Shown: positions 14,827-23,659, counted from the stretch's first letter. The stretch: 40,991 bases of DNA from an uncultured Bacilli bacterium (GCA_910587775.1 CAJUNF010000008.1:1-40991), one strand, 5' to 3'. The notes: generated by a model not told the origin, from the letters alone. Numbers and translations are program-made.

Positions 14827-16884
14827 TTAATCCTTCTTTCTATTAATTGTGGTTTTTAAAATTATTTTGTCAAATATTAATAATAATGTTGGGAGTAATA
14901 AAGAAACTACAATCATACTAATGACAGCTCCTCTTGATAATAGATTACAAATAGATGCAATCATATCAATTTTTGAGTATAAAGCTACTCCAAATGTTGC
15001 TGCAAAGAAGCAAAATGCAGAAACGATTATAGATGGTATCGTTTTTTGAAGTGTTAGTTTCATTGCTTTTTCTTTTTTTTCATTTTTTCGTTCTTCTAGG
15101 TAAGTTGTGGACATAAGAATTGCGTAATCAATTGTTGCTCCAAGTTGTATTGTTCCAACAACAATCGAAGCAATAAAAGGTAGTGTAGTGCCATTAAAAT
15201 ATGCAATAGCCATGTTTGCAAAGATGGCAAATTCAATTACTATCACTAATAAAATAGGTAAGCTAATTGATTTTAAAACAAATATCATTAATATAAAAAT
15301 AATAATAATGGAAATGTAGTTTACCATTTGAAAATCATGATCTGCAATTTCCACTAAATCTTTTGTTAAAGCTCCTTCTCCAGCTACAATGGCATTAGCA
15401 TCATATTTCTTTGTGATTTTTGAAATCTGTTCAATCTGTTGATTTAATTCTTTACTTGCTGCTGGATATTTTGAATTTATTAGTATTAGCTGATATTTTT
15501 CTTGTTCAAAAATATCAGTAATAGTTTCTGGTAATATCTCTAATGGTAAACCAATTTTTTCTATAGAAGAGGGCGCAATTACTTCGTTTATACCTTCTAT
15601 ATTTTTTAGTTCTTCTATTAATCTATTGTAATTATTTATAGGTATAGATTTATCAATTAAAATAATGTTTGGTGAAACAATATCAAAAACATTTGCCAGT
15701 TTAGTATTTGCAACTCTACTTGGTAATGTTTCTGGTAAAGATTCATCCAATTTATAATATACTTCAACATTTTTATTACCAATAATTGCGGGTATACTGA
15801 TAATTAAAAATAAGATGATGATTAATTTGTAATGTTTTATAGCACATTCTTGTAACTTTTTGAAAGTAGGCATTTTTACCTTGTGTTTTGTTTTTTCTAA
15901 ACCTTTATCAAATACTATTAAAAGTGCTGGAAAAAGAGTAAGGACACAAATAAGTCCACAAATAACACCTTTTGCTAAGACAATCCCAATATCCATACCT
16001 AATGTAAGACTCATAGCGCATAAACTTAAAAATCCAGCAATAGTTGTTAGTGATGAGCCAATTACGGAATGAAATGTTTCAATTATTGCAAGTTCTATTG
16101 CCTTTTTTTTATTTTTTTCCTTTTCTTTTGCTTGTTCATATTTATGATAAAGAAAAATAGAAAAGTCCATAGTAACTCCAAGTTGCAGTACTGCGGTAAT
16201 AGCTTGTGTAATATAAGAAATTTCTCCTAAAAATATATTTGATCCCATATTATATAAAATAGCAAATCCAATATTTCCTAATAAGAATATGGGAATAAGA
16301 TATGAATCTGTTGAAAATAATAAGACAATAAAACAAAATAGTACTGCAAGAATAATATAGATATTCATTTCGCTTTTTGAAATTTTAGCAGTATCTAATA
16401 CCATAGCACTCATACCACTAATACTATTTTCATCTAACATATTTCTAAGCGAATCAATAGCATTCGTTGTGGTTTCATCTGAAATAGCAGTATGAAATGT
16501 TACTAAGATTAGTGTTTTTTCTTCTCGGTAAATTTTTTCTAATATTTCATCTGGTAGCATTTCAATTGGAATACTGGCATCTGTTAAATCTGCTATGCTT
16601 AAGACGTGATTTACACCCTCAATTTCTTTAATTTTATCTTGTAATTTTAACAGTTTCTGATTGTTTTTTGAATCTGTTAAAATAAATGAAAATGAACCAA
16701 TATCAAAATCATTCATTAAAATTTCTTGTCCCTTTATAGTTTCAATATTTTCTGGTAGATACGATAAAATATCGTAATTTATTTTGGTATGTTTGTAACC
16801 ATATAGAGCTGGAATTAGCAATAAACAAGAAATGATAACAATTAATAGACTATGATTTGATATCCATTCTGCAAATTTTTTCAA
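14827..16884 (-). CDS. MmpL-family RND transporter, 685 residues
   Basis: Proton-driven export of lipids or hydrophobic compounds is the usual family role; the cargo here is unknown. The two-fold RND layout is clear: TM1 near 12-30, an outer loop to about 170, five TMs to about 340; then TM7 near 355-372, a second loop to about 520 and five more TMs. The paired motifs GVTMDFSIFL and GATIDYAILM carry the Asp-aromatic pairs used for proton relay in MmpL proteins. Start is TTG with a near-perfect SD aaggaggt, so ATG is not needed. A possible minus-strand -10 TATAAT lies at 16908-16913. Divergent from the TetR gene, which probably controls it. Confidence 0.9.
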   Translation of the reverse strand: MKKFAEWISNHSLLIVIISCLLLIPALYGYKHTKINYDILSYLPENIETIKGQEILMNDFDIGSFSFILTDSKNNQKLLKLQDKIKEIEGVNHVLSIADLTDASIPIEMLPDEILEKIYREEKTLILVTFHTAISDETTTNAIDSLRNMLDENSISGMSAMVLDTAKISKSEMNIYIILAVLFCFIVLLFSTDSYLIPIFLLGNIGFAILYNMGSNIFLGEISYITQAITAVLQLGVTMDFSIFLYHKYEQAKEKEKNKKKAIELAIIETFHSVIGSSLTTIAGFLSLCAMSLTLGMDIGIVLAKGVICGLICVLTLFPALLIVFDKGLEKTKHKVKMPTFKKLQECAIKHYKLIIILFLIISIPAIIGNKNVEVYYKLDESLPETLPSRVANTKLANVFDIVSPNIILIDKSIPINNYNRLIEELKNIEGINEVIAPSSIEKIGLPLEILPETITDIFEQEKYQLILINSKYPAASKELNQQIEQISKITKKYDANAIVAGEGALTKDLVEIADHDFQMVNYISIIIIFILMIFVLKSISLPILLVIVIEFAIFANMAIAYFNGTTLPFIASIVVGTIQLGATIDYAILMSTTYLEERKNEKKEKAMKLTLQKTIPSIIVSAFCFFAATFGVALYSKIDMIASICNLLSRGAVISMIVVSLLLPTLLLIFDKIILKTTINRKKD

Positions 16885-16954
16885 TTTAATACCTCCTTCG
16901 ACATCATATTATATTCACGTTTTATAGATTTAACAGTTACAGATATTTATTAAA

Positions 16955-16970
16955 TGTTGGAAAACCAACA
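16955..16970. promoter_or_regulatory. Candidate TetR operator
   Basis: A perfect inverted repeat, TGTTGG-aaaa-CCAACA, lies in the divergent intergenic region between the transporter and the TetR gene. It is upstream of both promoters, about 40-50 bases from the transporter -10. TetR proteins usually bind such palindromes; there is no T tail, so it is not a terminator. Confidence 0.55.
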
Positions 16971-17017
16971 AATTTAAGAAAACGTATGTATAAATAAGCA
17001 ACATAATGTCGGATATC

Positions 17018-17045
17018 TTTACAAGTGTTTTTCTTTTGCTATAAT
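17018..17045 (+). promoter_or_regulatory. Promoter of the TetR gene
   Basis: -35 TTTACA (17018-17023), 16-base spacer, -10 TATAAT (17040-17045), 22 bases before the start. Confidence 0.75.
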
Positions 17046-17066
17046 TATCGATGAGGTGGTTTATTC

Positions 17067-17621
17067 ATGGATTTGAGAGTAGTTAAAACAAAGAAAAATT
17101 TATATGAATCATTATTATTCCTAATGGGAGAGAGATCTTTTGAGGAAATTAAAGTTTCAGAAATTTGTGAAAAAGCAATCATTAACCGTTCTACTTTTTA
17201 TGCTCATTTTGAAGATAAGTATGCTTTATTAAGTTCTTTAATTTTAGATTTAAAAACAGATCTTATTGAGGCTTTAGAACAAAATGAAGAAATTACAAAT
17301 TCAAAAGAGTATTATTTAAAATGTCTTTATTTACTATTTGGTCATATTGAAAATAATAAAGATGCTTATTGTGCTTTAATTGTGAATAATCGTAATAGTA
17401 TTGCTATGGACATGATTTATGATACTCTTTTAGAAGATATAACTAAAAGAATGAATACAGTTTTAAACGAAAAAGAACGTAAAATTCCTGCTGATTTTGT
17501 GACACACTTTTATTTAGGAGCAATTTTTCAAATTGGAGTGATGTGGATTCAAAGTAAAAAATATTATTCTAAAGAAGAAATTATGAAATTTTTAAAACAA
17601 TTAATACCAGATAATATTTAA
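17067..17621 (+). CDS. TetR/AcrR-family regulator, 184 residues
   Basis: Residues about 8-55 form the TetR HTH: SFEEIKVSEICEKAIINRSTFYAHFEDKYALL, with the typical (S/T)FYxHFxxK recognition helix. The rest is the all-helical ligand/dimer domain. Start ATG with SD gaggtgg (17053-17059). It lies head-to-head with the MmpL operon, which is the expected arrangement for a local efflux repressor, with a palindrome between them. Confidence 0.9.
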   Translation: MDLRVVKTKKNLYESLLFLMGERSFEEIKVSEICEKAIINRSTFYAHFEDKYALLSSLILDLKTDLIEALEQNEEITNSKEYYLKCLYLLFGHIENNKDAYCALIVNNRNSIAMDMIYDTLLEDITKRMNTVLNEKERKIPADFVTHFYLGAIFQIGVMWIQSKKYYSKEEIMKFLKQLIPDNI

Positions 17622-17634
17622 TTTGTAGAGTATA

Positions 17635-17658
17635 GAAACATGAATGTGTTTCTTTTTT
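17635..17658 (+). terminator. Terminator of the TetR gene
   Basis: gaaaca (17635-17640) pairs with tgtttc (17647-17652), followed by six Ts. Confidence 0.8.
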
Positions 17659-17683
17659 CATATTGTTCATTAAGGGTGGTTTC

Positions 17684-18739
17684 ATGAATCGTAAAGTATT
17701 TATTGGTGTAATTGGAATTGTTTTTTTTGTAGTGGGTATTATGGTAATTTTAATTCATCCTAATGATCATGATAGGGATCATTTACAAATTATTTTAAGT
17801 GGAGATACTATCATGAATATTGATGAAGTTTTTGAAGAGCCTGGTTATAAAGCTATTGATTCGGTAGATGGAGATATAACAGACCAAGTAATAGTAGATG
17901 AAAATATTAATTATCATGTTGCAGGTACTTATGAAATTGTTTATTCTGTAACAAATTCTAGAGGTATTAAAACACATGTATCTCGTTTTGTAATACTAGA
18001 TAAAGTAATTAATTATATTTATAAAGACGAGTATAATTATATTAATAATGAAGCGCGATCTTGGTGGAGTGCAAATAAAAAAAATCAAATAAGACCTCAA
18101 GGAGGGTATTCTTCTGAATTTTTAAGACAATATAATGCAACGTTTATTGGACCAGATGAAAAAATAATTTATTTAACATTTGATGAGGGTGGAAATAAGA
18201 CGTACGTAAATGAAATAGTAGATGTGTTAAATCAAAATAATGTAGTTGCTACATTTTTCCTTTGCAGAGGGTTTATGTTAAAAAATCCTGATTTAATTCG
18301 TAAAATAAGTGATTCAGGTCATTCTGTTGGTAATCATACAACACATCACTTAAAAATGAGTGAATTAGCTACCAAAGATAATTTTGATAAATATGTTAGT
18401 GAAATAGTTGATTTAGAAAAAGCATACTTTGAAATTACTGGTAAAATTATGGATAAAGTTTATCGTGAACCAAAAGGGGAATGGAGTGAAAGAAGTTTAG
18501 CGATTGTAAAAGATATGGGTTATAAGAGTTTTTTTTATAGCGCTGATTATTTAGATTGGAATGGTGATGTAACAGGTGATTATGCTTATAATGAATTAAT
18601 GAAACGTTATCATAATGGAGCAATTTATTTAATTCATCCACAAAATAAAGGAAATTATGAAGCTATGGATCGTTTTATTAAAGAAATGAAGAGCCTTGGT
18701 TATAAATTTGGATTAGTGCGAGATATAACTATTAGTTAG
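17684..18739 (+). CDS. Membrane-anchored polysaccharide deacetylase with Ig-like domain (PdaA-like), 351 residues
   Basis: It probably removes acetyl groups from peptidoglycan sugars outside the membrane; PdaA does this in spore cortex delta-lactam synthesis. TM anchor at about 7-24. Residues 33-105 are a DUF5011-type Ig-like domain (GYKAIDSVDGDITDQVIV). The NodB domain follows: motif 1 TFDEGG (Asp167, Glu168), motif 2 HTTHH (His218, His222), and YREPKGEWSERSL as motif 3. Motif 1 normally has TFDD; PdaA enzymes also vary the second residue, but Glu is unusual. ATG 17684 is preferred (SD gggtgg 17674-17679) over the frame start at 17663. No terminator is obvious after it. Confidence 0.85.
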   Translation: MNRKVFIGVIGIVFFVVGIMVILIHPNDHDRDHLQIILSGDTIMNIDEVFEEPGYKAIDSVDGDITDQVIVDENINYHVAGTYEIVYSVTNSRGIKTHVSRFVILDKVINYIYKDEYNYINNEARSWWSANKKNQIRPQGGYSSEFLRQYNATFIGPDEKIIYLTFDEGGNKTYVNEIVDVLNQNNVVATFFLCRGFMLKNPDLIRKISDSGHSVGNHTTHHLKMSELATKDNFDKYVSEIVDLEKAYFEITGKIMDKVYREPKGEWSERSLAIVKDMGYKSFFYSADYLDWNGDVTGDYAYNELMKRYHNGAIYLIHPQNKGNYEAMDRFIKEMKSLGYKFGLVRDITIS

Positions 18740-18812
18740 CATTCTATATATATAACTATATAAATTATCAAGCTCATTTGAATTAGATATTCAGTTATGA
18801 ACAGTTAATCAT

Positions 18813-18841
18813 TATACATCTTACTATTTTTTTGGTATAAT
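18813..18841 (+). promoter_or_regulatory. Promoter of the IbrA-GNAT-IbrB operon
   Basis: -35 TATACA (18813-18818, 4 of 6), 17-base spacer, -10 TATAAT (18836-18841). Confidence 0.6.
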
Positions 18842-18886
18842 TCATTTATGGAAAATTTTACCAATTTTTAGACAGGGTGGTGTTTC

Positions 18887-20194
18887 ATGCCAAAAGTGTA
18901 TATTGATAAAGATGTTTATACTGCTGCTATGGAACGATTTGAGTATGTTTTTACCCATTTTAATAATTATTATTTTTCTATTAGTGGAGGTAAGGATAGC
19001 AGTGTTATGCTTCAACTGGCTTCCAAGTTTGCACGGAAATATAAAAAAAAGATTAGTGTCATGTATGTTGATTTTGAAGCCCAATATCAAATGACTATTG
19101 ATCATATAAAAACTTTGATTGACGAGGTTCAAGACGTTTTAGAATGTTGGTATTGGATATGTTTACCAATATCTTTAAGAAATGCTGTAAGTGTTATACA
19201 GCCAAAGTGGGTATGTTGGAACAAAATCGAAAAAGATATTTGGGTTCGTGATATGCCTACTAATGAATGGGTAATAAACGAATATAATATGCCTCTTGAG
19301 TGGACTTGGTTTAAATATGGAATGGAATTTGAGCAATTTATTTTGTTTTTTGGAGATTGGTTTAATAAAAAACATGGGGGTAGTACTGCTTGCGGGATAG
19401 GTATTCGTTGCGATGAGAGTTTAAATCGTTTTCGGACGATTACTAATTTTAGTAAAGAAACTTTTAAGGGAATTCATTGGACAACCCGAGTTAAAATTCG
19501 CAATCATGATACTAATGTTTATAATTTTTATCCTTTATATGATTGGAAGACTAGTGATATTTGGACAGCTGTTTCTCGTTTTGATCTTAAATATAACCAA
19601 ATTTATGAACAACTTTATAAAAATGGTGTTCCTTTATCAGAGCAACGGTTATGTCAACCTTATGGGGATGATCAAAGAAAAAGTTTGGATCAATTTAGAG
19701 CTTTAGAAAGTGAGACATGGGAACGAGTTTTAAGGCGCGTACACGGAGTAAATTTTGGTAATATTTATTGTCGCACTAGTGTTCTTGGTATGATTAAAAC
19801 AGAAAAGCCTAAAGGATTGACTTGGCAAGAATATACAGTTTTTTTATTAGAAAGTTTGGGACTTTATGTTCCTGAGTTAAGAGATCATTATTATCATAAA
19901 ATAAAGGCATTTTTTAAATGGTATGAATCTAAAAAAGGAATTAAAATTAGTGAAGTTCGTGATGAGGAAGATAAAAAGTTAGAAAATTCTAAAAAAATTG
20001 CTAGTTGGAGAAGAATAGCTAGAGCTTTAGAACATAATGATTTTTGGATGAAACGTCTTAGTTTTAGTCAAAATCAGCATGATGTAAAAAAGCTAATAGA
20101 ATTACAAAAAAAGTATACTCATCTAAAACTTGTAGATGCTGAGGTAAATGATAAAGATTTGCGTGATTTGAAAGATGTAATGAGTGAGGTGTAG
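18887..20194 (+). CDS. IbrA-like PAPS-reductase-superfamily PP-loop ATPase (DUF3440), 435 residues
   Basis: Residues 31-39 hold the PP-loop SISGGKDSS that binds ATP in the PAPS reductase/N-type ATP pyrophosphatase superfamily; an Asp/Glu-rich strand MYVDFEAQYQ follows. The long Trp-rich middle (WVCWNKIEKDIWVRDMP, DWKTSDIWTAV) and length match DUF3440/IbrA rather than sulfate-assimilation CysH, which is about 230-250 residues. IbrA was described with IbrB as a regulator of immunoglobulin-binding genes in E. coli; its chemistry is not known to me. SD gggtgg (18875-18880). A GNAT gene starts three bases after the stop, and a ParB-like gene follows. Confidence 0.85.
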   Translation: MPKVYIDKDVYTAAMERFEYVFTHFNNYYFSISGGKDSSVMLQLASKFARKYKKKISVMYVDFEAQYQMTIDHIKTLIDEVQDVLECWYWICLPISLRNAVSVIQPKWVCWNKIEKDIWVRDMPTNEWVINEYNMPLEWTWFKYGMEFEQFILFFGDWFNKKHGGSTACGIGIRCDESLNRFRTITNFSKETFKGIHWTTRVKIRNHDTNVYNFYPLYDWKTSDIWTAVSRFDLKYNQIYEQLYKNGVPLSEQRLCQPYGDDQRKSLDQFRALESETWERVLRRVHGVNFGNIYCRTSVLGMIKTEKPKGLTWQEYTVFLLESLGLYVPELRDHYYHKIKAFFKWYESKKGIKISEVRDEEDKKLENSKKIASWRRIARALEHNDFWMKRLSFSQNQHDVKKLIELQKKYTHLKLVDAEVNDKDLRDLKDVMSEV

Positions 20195-20197
20195 AAA

Positions 20198-20611
20198 ATG
20201 TTTGAAGTAAAAGAATATATGGAAACATGTAATAATGGAGAGTTTTATAAATATATGGGGCGTTTTTTTGCAGAGCGAATTTTTCGAAAAGAACTTCCAT
20301 ATTTAATTAATGATTGTGATAAAATTTGGTATTTGTTTTTTGATTCAAATAATTTAGCTGGTTTTTGTGGAGTTGTAATGAATCAAAATGGGACAACATT
20401 TACAGATTTCTATCTTTTAACCTCTTATCGAAATAAGAATAACATGCAATTTATGGCCGAATATATGACCAAGATGTATCAATCAGAGCGTATTCGAATT
20501 CTTACTAATTCTAAAGAAGAAATGGAATTGTGGAGTTCTCTTGGATATACTGAGAATGGAACAAAGGGAAGCTATACAACGTTTATTCATGGTGAGTTAG
20601 AATGCGTATAG
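20198..20611 (+). CDS. GNAT-like acetyltransferase, 137 residues
   Basis: The strand order and length fit a compact GNAT fold: a helical start, IWYLFFDSNNLAGFCGVV, a long FTDFYLL strand, an acceptor-loop helix, ILTNSKEEMELWSSLGY, and a final strand ending in the C-terminus. The Q/RxxGxG/A acetyl-CoA motif is not obvious; YRNKNNMQFM sits in its place, so activity is uncertain. It lies between the IbrA- and IbrB-like genes, starting 3 bases after one and overlapping the other by 10, so all three are one operon. Confidence 0.65.
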   Translation: MFEVKEYMETCNNGEFYKYMGRFFAERIFRKELPYLINDCDKIWYLFFDSNNLAGFCGVVMNQNGTTFTDFYLLTSYRNKNNMQFMAEYMTKMYQSERIRILTNSKEEMELWSSLGYTENGTKGSYTTFIHGELECV

Positions 20612-21150
20612 ATATTTCTTATCCAGTATTAAATGTTAAATTAGTTCCTCTTCGTAAAGTAGAAGCGAATGATTATAATCCGAATAAAGTTGCACGTCCA
20701 GAATTACAATTATTAAAATTATCTATTTTGCAAGATGGATATACACAACCCATTGTTTGTTATTATGATTCAGATCGTGATAAATATATTATTGTTGATG
20801 GATTTCACAGATATTACTGTGCAAGAAGATATTTTAATTTAAAAGAAATTCCTGTAGTTGTAATTGAAAAAGATTTATCCAATCGTATGGCTTCAACGAT
20901 TCGACACAATCGTGCGCGTGGAACACATCAAATTCGTGATATGAGTAATATTGTTCTTGAACTTGCATCTTATGGATGGAGTGATGAAAAAATATGCTTT
21001 GAACTTGGAATGGATATGGATGAAGTGATACGTTTAAAGCAAATTACAGGTCTTAAAGAAGCTTTTCAAAATCATGAATTTAGTAAATCTTGGAATGAAT
21101 TTGAGACGAAATATTATTCTGAAAACAAAGAAAAAGCAGGGCAAAAATAA
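20602..21150 (+). CDS. IbrB-like ParB/Srx-domain protein, 182 residues
   Basis: Residues about 12-107 form a ParB N-terminal-type nuclease/CTPase fold: VPLRKVEANDYNPNKV, a DGYTQPIVCYYD strand, VDGFHR (65-70) and the RHNRARG box (101-107). A helical region follows (WSDEKICFELGMDMDEVIRLKQITGL), which may be a small HTH. It is far shorter than chromosomal ParB and has no ParA partner nearby. Together with the IbrA-like gene this is the IbrA/IbrB pairing; a nucleic-acid-related role is inferred. Confidence 0.8.
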   Translation: MRIDISYPVLNVKLVPLRKVEANDYNPNKVARPELQLLKLSILQDGYTQPIVCYYDSDRDKYIIVDGFHRYYCARRYFNLKEIPVVVIEKDLSNRMASTIRHNRARGTHQIRDMSNIVLELASYGWSDEKICFELGMDMDEVIRLKQITGLKEAFQNHEFSKSWNEFETKYYSENKEKAGQK

Positions 21151-21193
21151 AGCTCTTTTTTTGAAAAAAATTATAGAAATTGTCAAAATTTCG

Positions 21194-21222
21194 TTCTTTT
21201 CTTTTCTTATTAGTGTTATACT
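21194..21222 (+). promoter_or_regulatory. Possible promoter of the 333-residue membrane protein
   Basis: -10 TATACT (21217-21222) with a weak -35 TTCTTT at 17 bases. Confidence 0.45.
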
Positions 21223-21246
21223 TAAATTGGAAAGAGGAGAGTTTAT

Positions 21247-22248
21247 ATGAAAGAAGTTAAATCAAAACAAATTCAAGAAATCTTGAAAAAGGCTAAAACT
21301 AATTTAGTTGTTTGGATTATTGTACTGATTTGTGCAGCTGCAATAATGGCACTTAGTTTTTTCATGAGTGATTTACGTAAAAGTACATCTCTGCATGAAA
21401 TATTAGCAGCTGGAGAATCGCCAGAGAATAAGCTTGTTCATGTAGAGGTAAGTGAGAAACCTTATGTATTTGCTTATTATCCTGGAGATACTACTGGAAA
21501 GTTCTATTTTCTAATGGATAAGGAATTTATGTATGTTGGTTTCTTAAGTGAAAAGACATTTAAAGAACTAGATGTAGATTCTATTACTGAAAATCCTGTT
21601 ACTGTAAAAGGTATGACAAAAAAGATTCCATCTGATATTAAAAAGTTAGCTCTTGAAGCTTACAATGAAGCTGTTGATAAGGAAAACAAAATAACATCTA
21701 GTGAATTTGCTGATTATTTTGGATTAATCTATTTAGATGAAACAGAAGTTGATTACATGCAAGTTATTTTACTTCTTGTAGGAGTTATTGGATGGTTTGC
21801 AGGACTTGGTGGAGCAATTAGTCAAGTTATTGTAGTAATCCGTTTAAATAGAACAATTAAGAAGTTTGATGAAAAAGAATGGGAAACAATTAATAAAGAA
21901 ATGGAAAGTGATGATGCATTCTATTATAAAAATGCTAAACTTGCTTTAACTAAAAATTATTTAATTGATTTTGCAGGAGGATTTAAACCTATTAAATATC
22001 GTGATATTTTATGGATGTATAAATATGAATATCGCTATAATGGAGTTAAAACTCAAATGAGTATAATTCTTTATACTGAAGATAAAAAACGTCATGTAGT
22101 TGCTGCATTACCTGGCTATACTAAGAAAAGTAAAGTAGTTAACGAAGAAATTATGGAGACTATTTTGAAGAAAAATGAAAAAATGTTAGTAGGATATACT
22201 AAAGAAAATAGAAATAGAATGAAAGAAGAATATCAAATTAAAGCTTAG
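21247..22248 (+). CDS. Two-TM membrane protein of unknown function, 333 residues
   Basis: TM1 at about 20-40, an outside domain of about 130 residues, TM2 at about 176-198, then a cytosolic C-terminal half containing ALTKNYLIDFAGGFKPIKYRDILWMYKYEYR, a PH-like-looking strand series. It resembles DUF6709-type uncharacterised membrane proteins of gut Firmicutes; this is an impression, not a search result. SD is gaggaga. It is flanked by its own promoter and terminator, so it is monocistronic. Confidence 0.72.
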   Translation: MKEVKSKQIQEILKKAKTNLVVWIIVLICAAAIMALSFFMSDLRKSTSLHEILAAGESPENKLVHVEVSEKPYVFAYYPGDTTGKFYFLMDKEFMYVGFLSEKTFKELDVDSITENPVTVKGMTKKIPSDIKKLALEAYNEAVDKENKITSSEFADYFGLIYLDETEVDYMQVILLLVGVIGWFAGLGGAISQVIVVIRLNRTIKKFDEKEWETINKEMESDDAFYYKNAKLALTKNYLIDFAGGFKPIKYRDILWMYKYEYRYNGVKTQMSIILYTEDKKRHVVAALPGYTKKSKVVNEEIMETILKKNEKMLVGYTKENRNRMKEEYQIKA

Positions 22249-22270
22249 TTTGTAATGAACTAAGTTTTTT
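22244..22270 (+). terminator. Terminator of the 333-residue membrane protein
   Basis: cttagtt and aactaag pair around a 7-base loop, followed by six Ts. It overlaps the stop codon. Confidence 0.85.
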
Positions 22271-22294
22271 CTTGCAACTTTTTAAATGATCAAT

Positions 22295-22323
22295 AAAAAA
22301 GAAACATCTTTACATAATGTTTC
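22295..22323 (-). terminator. Terminator of the minus-strand 419-residue protein
   Basis: Read on the minus strand, gaaacat pairs with atgtttc around 9 bases, then a run of six Ts (22295-22300). It overlaps the end of that gene. It makes the pair of opposed terminators between converging genes. Confidence 0.8.
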
Positions 22324-23569
22324 TATCCATTAAGTCATAAAAGAATGTATCTTCTAGTACTTCTTCGATATTTTCTAAAATGTTTCTTATTTCGCTTGGA
22401 GGTAAATCTTCTACGTTAATTGCTGAGGAAATATTTGGTTTTTCTATTTCTATTCCAAAGTTTATTACTGTTTTAAGATTTAATGTTAAATTAATATCGC
22501 TACTATTTAAAGTTACAAAATAATCTGTTTTTTCATTTTCTGTTACTATATTTAATGTTCCAGAAATATTTGAAGATTTAATATTATAATCTAATTTTAT
22601 TTCGTTTTCTGTTAGTTGTTTTAAAGTTATTATAAAATCATTTTGAATATTAATTGTTTTATTTGAATCATCGTTTAAATATGTAATTTGTTCTACTGCA
22701 TTTTCTAAAAGAGAAATTCTAACTACGTTTTGATTGAACCCTTCGGTATATATATTCATCGTATAGTCTTTTTTGTAAGTGAAATCATTATTAATCATTT
22801 TTTTGATTTCTTCTTCTGTTGTATTATTGAATTTAGCTAATATTTCTATAAATTTTTGATCTTTTGCTAATTCTTCGCTCATGATTTTCATTGTGTTTTT
22901 TTGATTTTCTTCATTTAATAAATATGTTATTTTAGTCGTTTTAATTTTTCGACCATTTATAGTAATATCAGTTTTTTCTCTGGTTATAAATTTTTTATTT
23001 AAAGTTTTTTCAAAAGCTTCTTTTAATTGTTTTAAAAGATATCTCGTATCTTCAATGTTTTCTTTTTGCGTTATTTTATAAAAATCTGAAAAGTCAAATA
23101 TTTCATTAAAACTTTCTTTTGTATCTGGAAGTTTTAGAATATTATCAAATATATCTTTGCTTTCTATATATTGCTCATTTCCAATTTGATAAAAATTTGC
23201 ATCAATTAATTTATTATTTTCTTCGTTAATACCAAATTTTAGAGAAATAAATTCTTGTTTTAAGTCTGCAATTATATTGAAATCATAGTTATATCTTTGT
23301 AAATTTTCTATTTCGCTCAAATCTAAATCTGTTTTAAAATCTAAATTTCCCTTCCATTCAAAAGTTGTATCATTTAAATTTTTCCTTTCTTCCAAATTAT
23401 CAAATAATGAATCTACGTTTTTATATGCTACATTAATTGTTTTATTTAGAATTTGTATAGGATTTGTCATTTGATAATATGCACCAAGAACTCCTAAAAT
23501 GATGATGACAGGAATACCAATAAATAAGATATATTTTAATCCTGCTCCTTTAATTTGTTGTTCATTCAT
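22310..23569 (-). CDS. Membrane-anchored extracytoplasmic protein, 419 residues
   Basis: TM anchor near residues 12-32 (YILFIGIPVIIILGVLGAYY) with no cleavage site or lipobox. The outside part is acidic and Asn/Lys-rich, built from beta strands (ITINGRKIKTTKITYLLNEENQ) and amphipathic helices, as in DUF6583-like or LolA/LppX-like carriers. I do not recognise it firmly. SD aaggt precedes the start. The minus-strand TGATATAAT at 23591-23599 is a good extended -10. The second half ends in Glu-rich helices. It is monocistronic. Confidence 0.68.
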   Translation of the reverse strand: MNEQQIKGAGLKYILFIGIPVIIILGVLGAYYQMTNPIQILNKTINVAYKNVDSLFDNLEERKNLNDTTFEWKGNLDFKTDLDLSEIENLQRYNYDFNIIADLKQEFISLKFGINEENNKLIDANFYQIGNEQYIESKDIFDNILKLPDTKESFNEIFDFSDFYKITQKENIEDTRYLLKQLKEAFEKTLNKKFITREKTDITINGRKIKTTKITYLLNEENQKNTMKIMSEELAKDQKFIEILAKFNNTTEEEIKKMINNDFTYKKDYTMNIYTEGFNQNVVRISLLENAVEQITYLNDDSNKTINIQNDFIITLKQLTENEIKLDYNIKSSNISGTLNIVTENEKTDYFVTLNSSDINLTLNLKTVINFGIEIEKPNISSAINVEDLPPSEIRNILENIEEVLEDTFFYDLMDRNIM

Positions 23570-23590
23570 TTTTTACCTTCTTTCTATTTT

Positions 23591-23599
23591 ATTATATCA
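23591..23599 (-). promoter_or_regulatory. Extended -10 promoter of the 419-residue membrane protein
   Basis: On the minus strand the sequence reads TGATATAAT, 22 bases before the start. The -35 is weak (GTGGAA). Confidence 0.6.
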
Positions 23600-23650
23600 G
23601 AACTTTTCTTTTTTTCCACTTTATAATTTATTTTTTTTCTTGTATAAATT

Positions 23651-23659
23651 TGATATAAT
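23651..23659 (+). promoter_or_regulatory. Extended -10 promoter of the SPL-like gene
   Basis: TGATATAAT with only T-rich sequence in the -35 position, 24 bases before the start. Confidence 0.6.

Noticed and set aside
20602..21150. Chromosome partitioning ParB
   Set aside because: No ParA, no parS-like repeats, and only 182 residues; it fits the IbrB type instead.
21151..21180. Terminator after the IbrB-like gene
   Set aside because: The T run after agctc is present, but no convincing stem precedes it.
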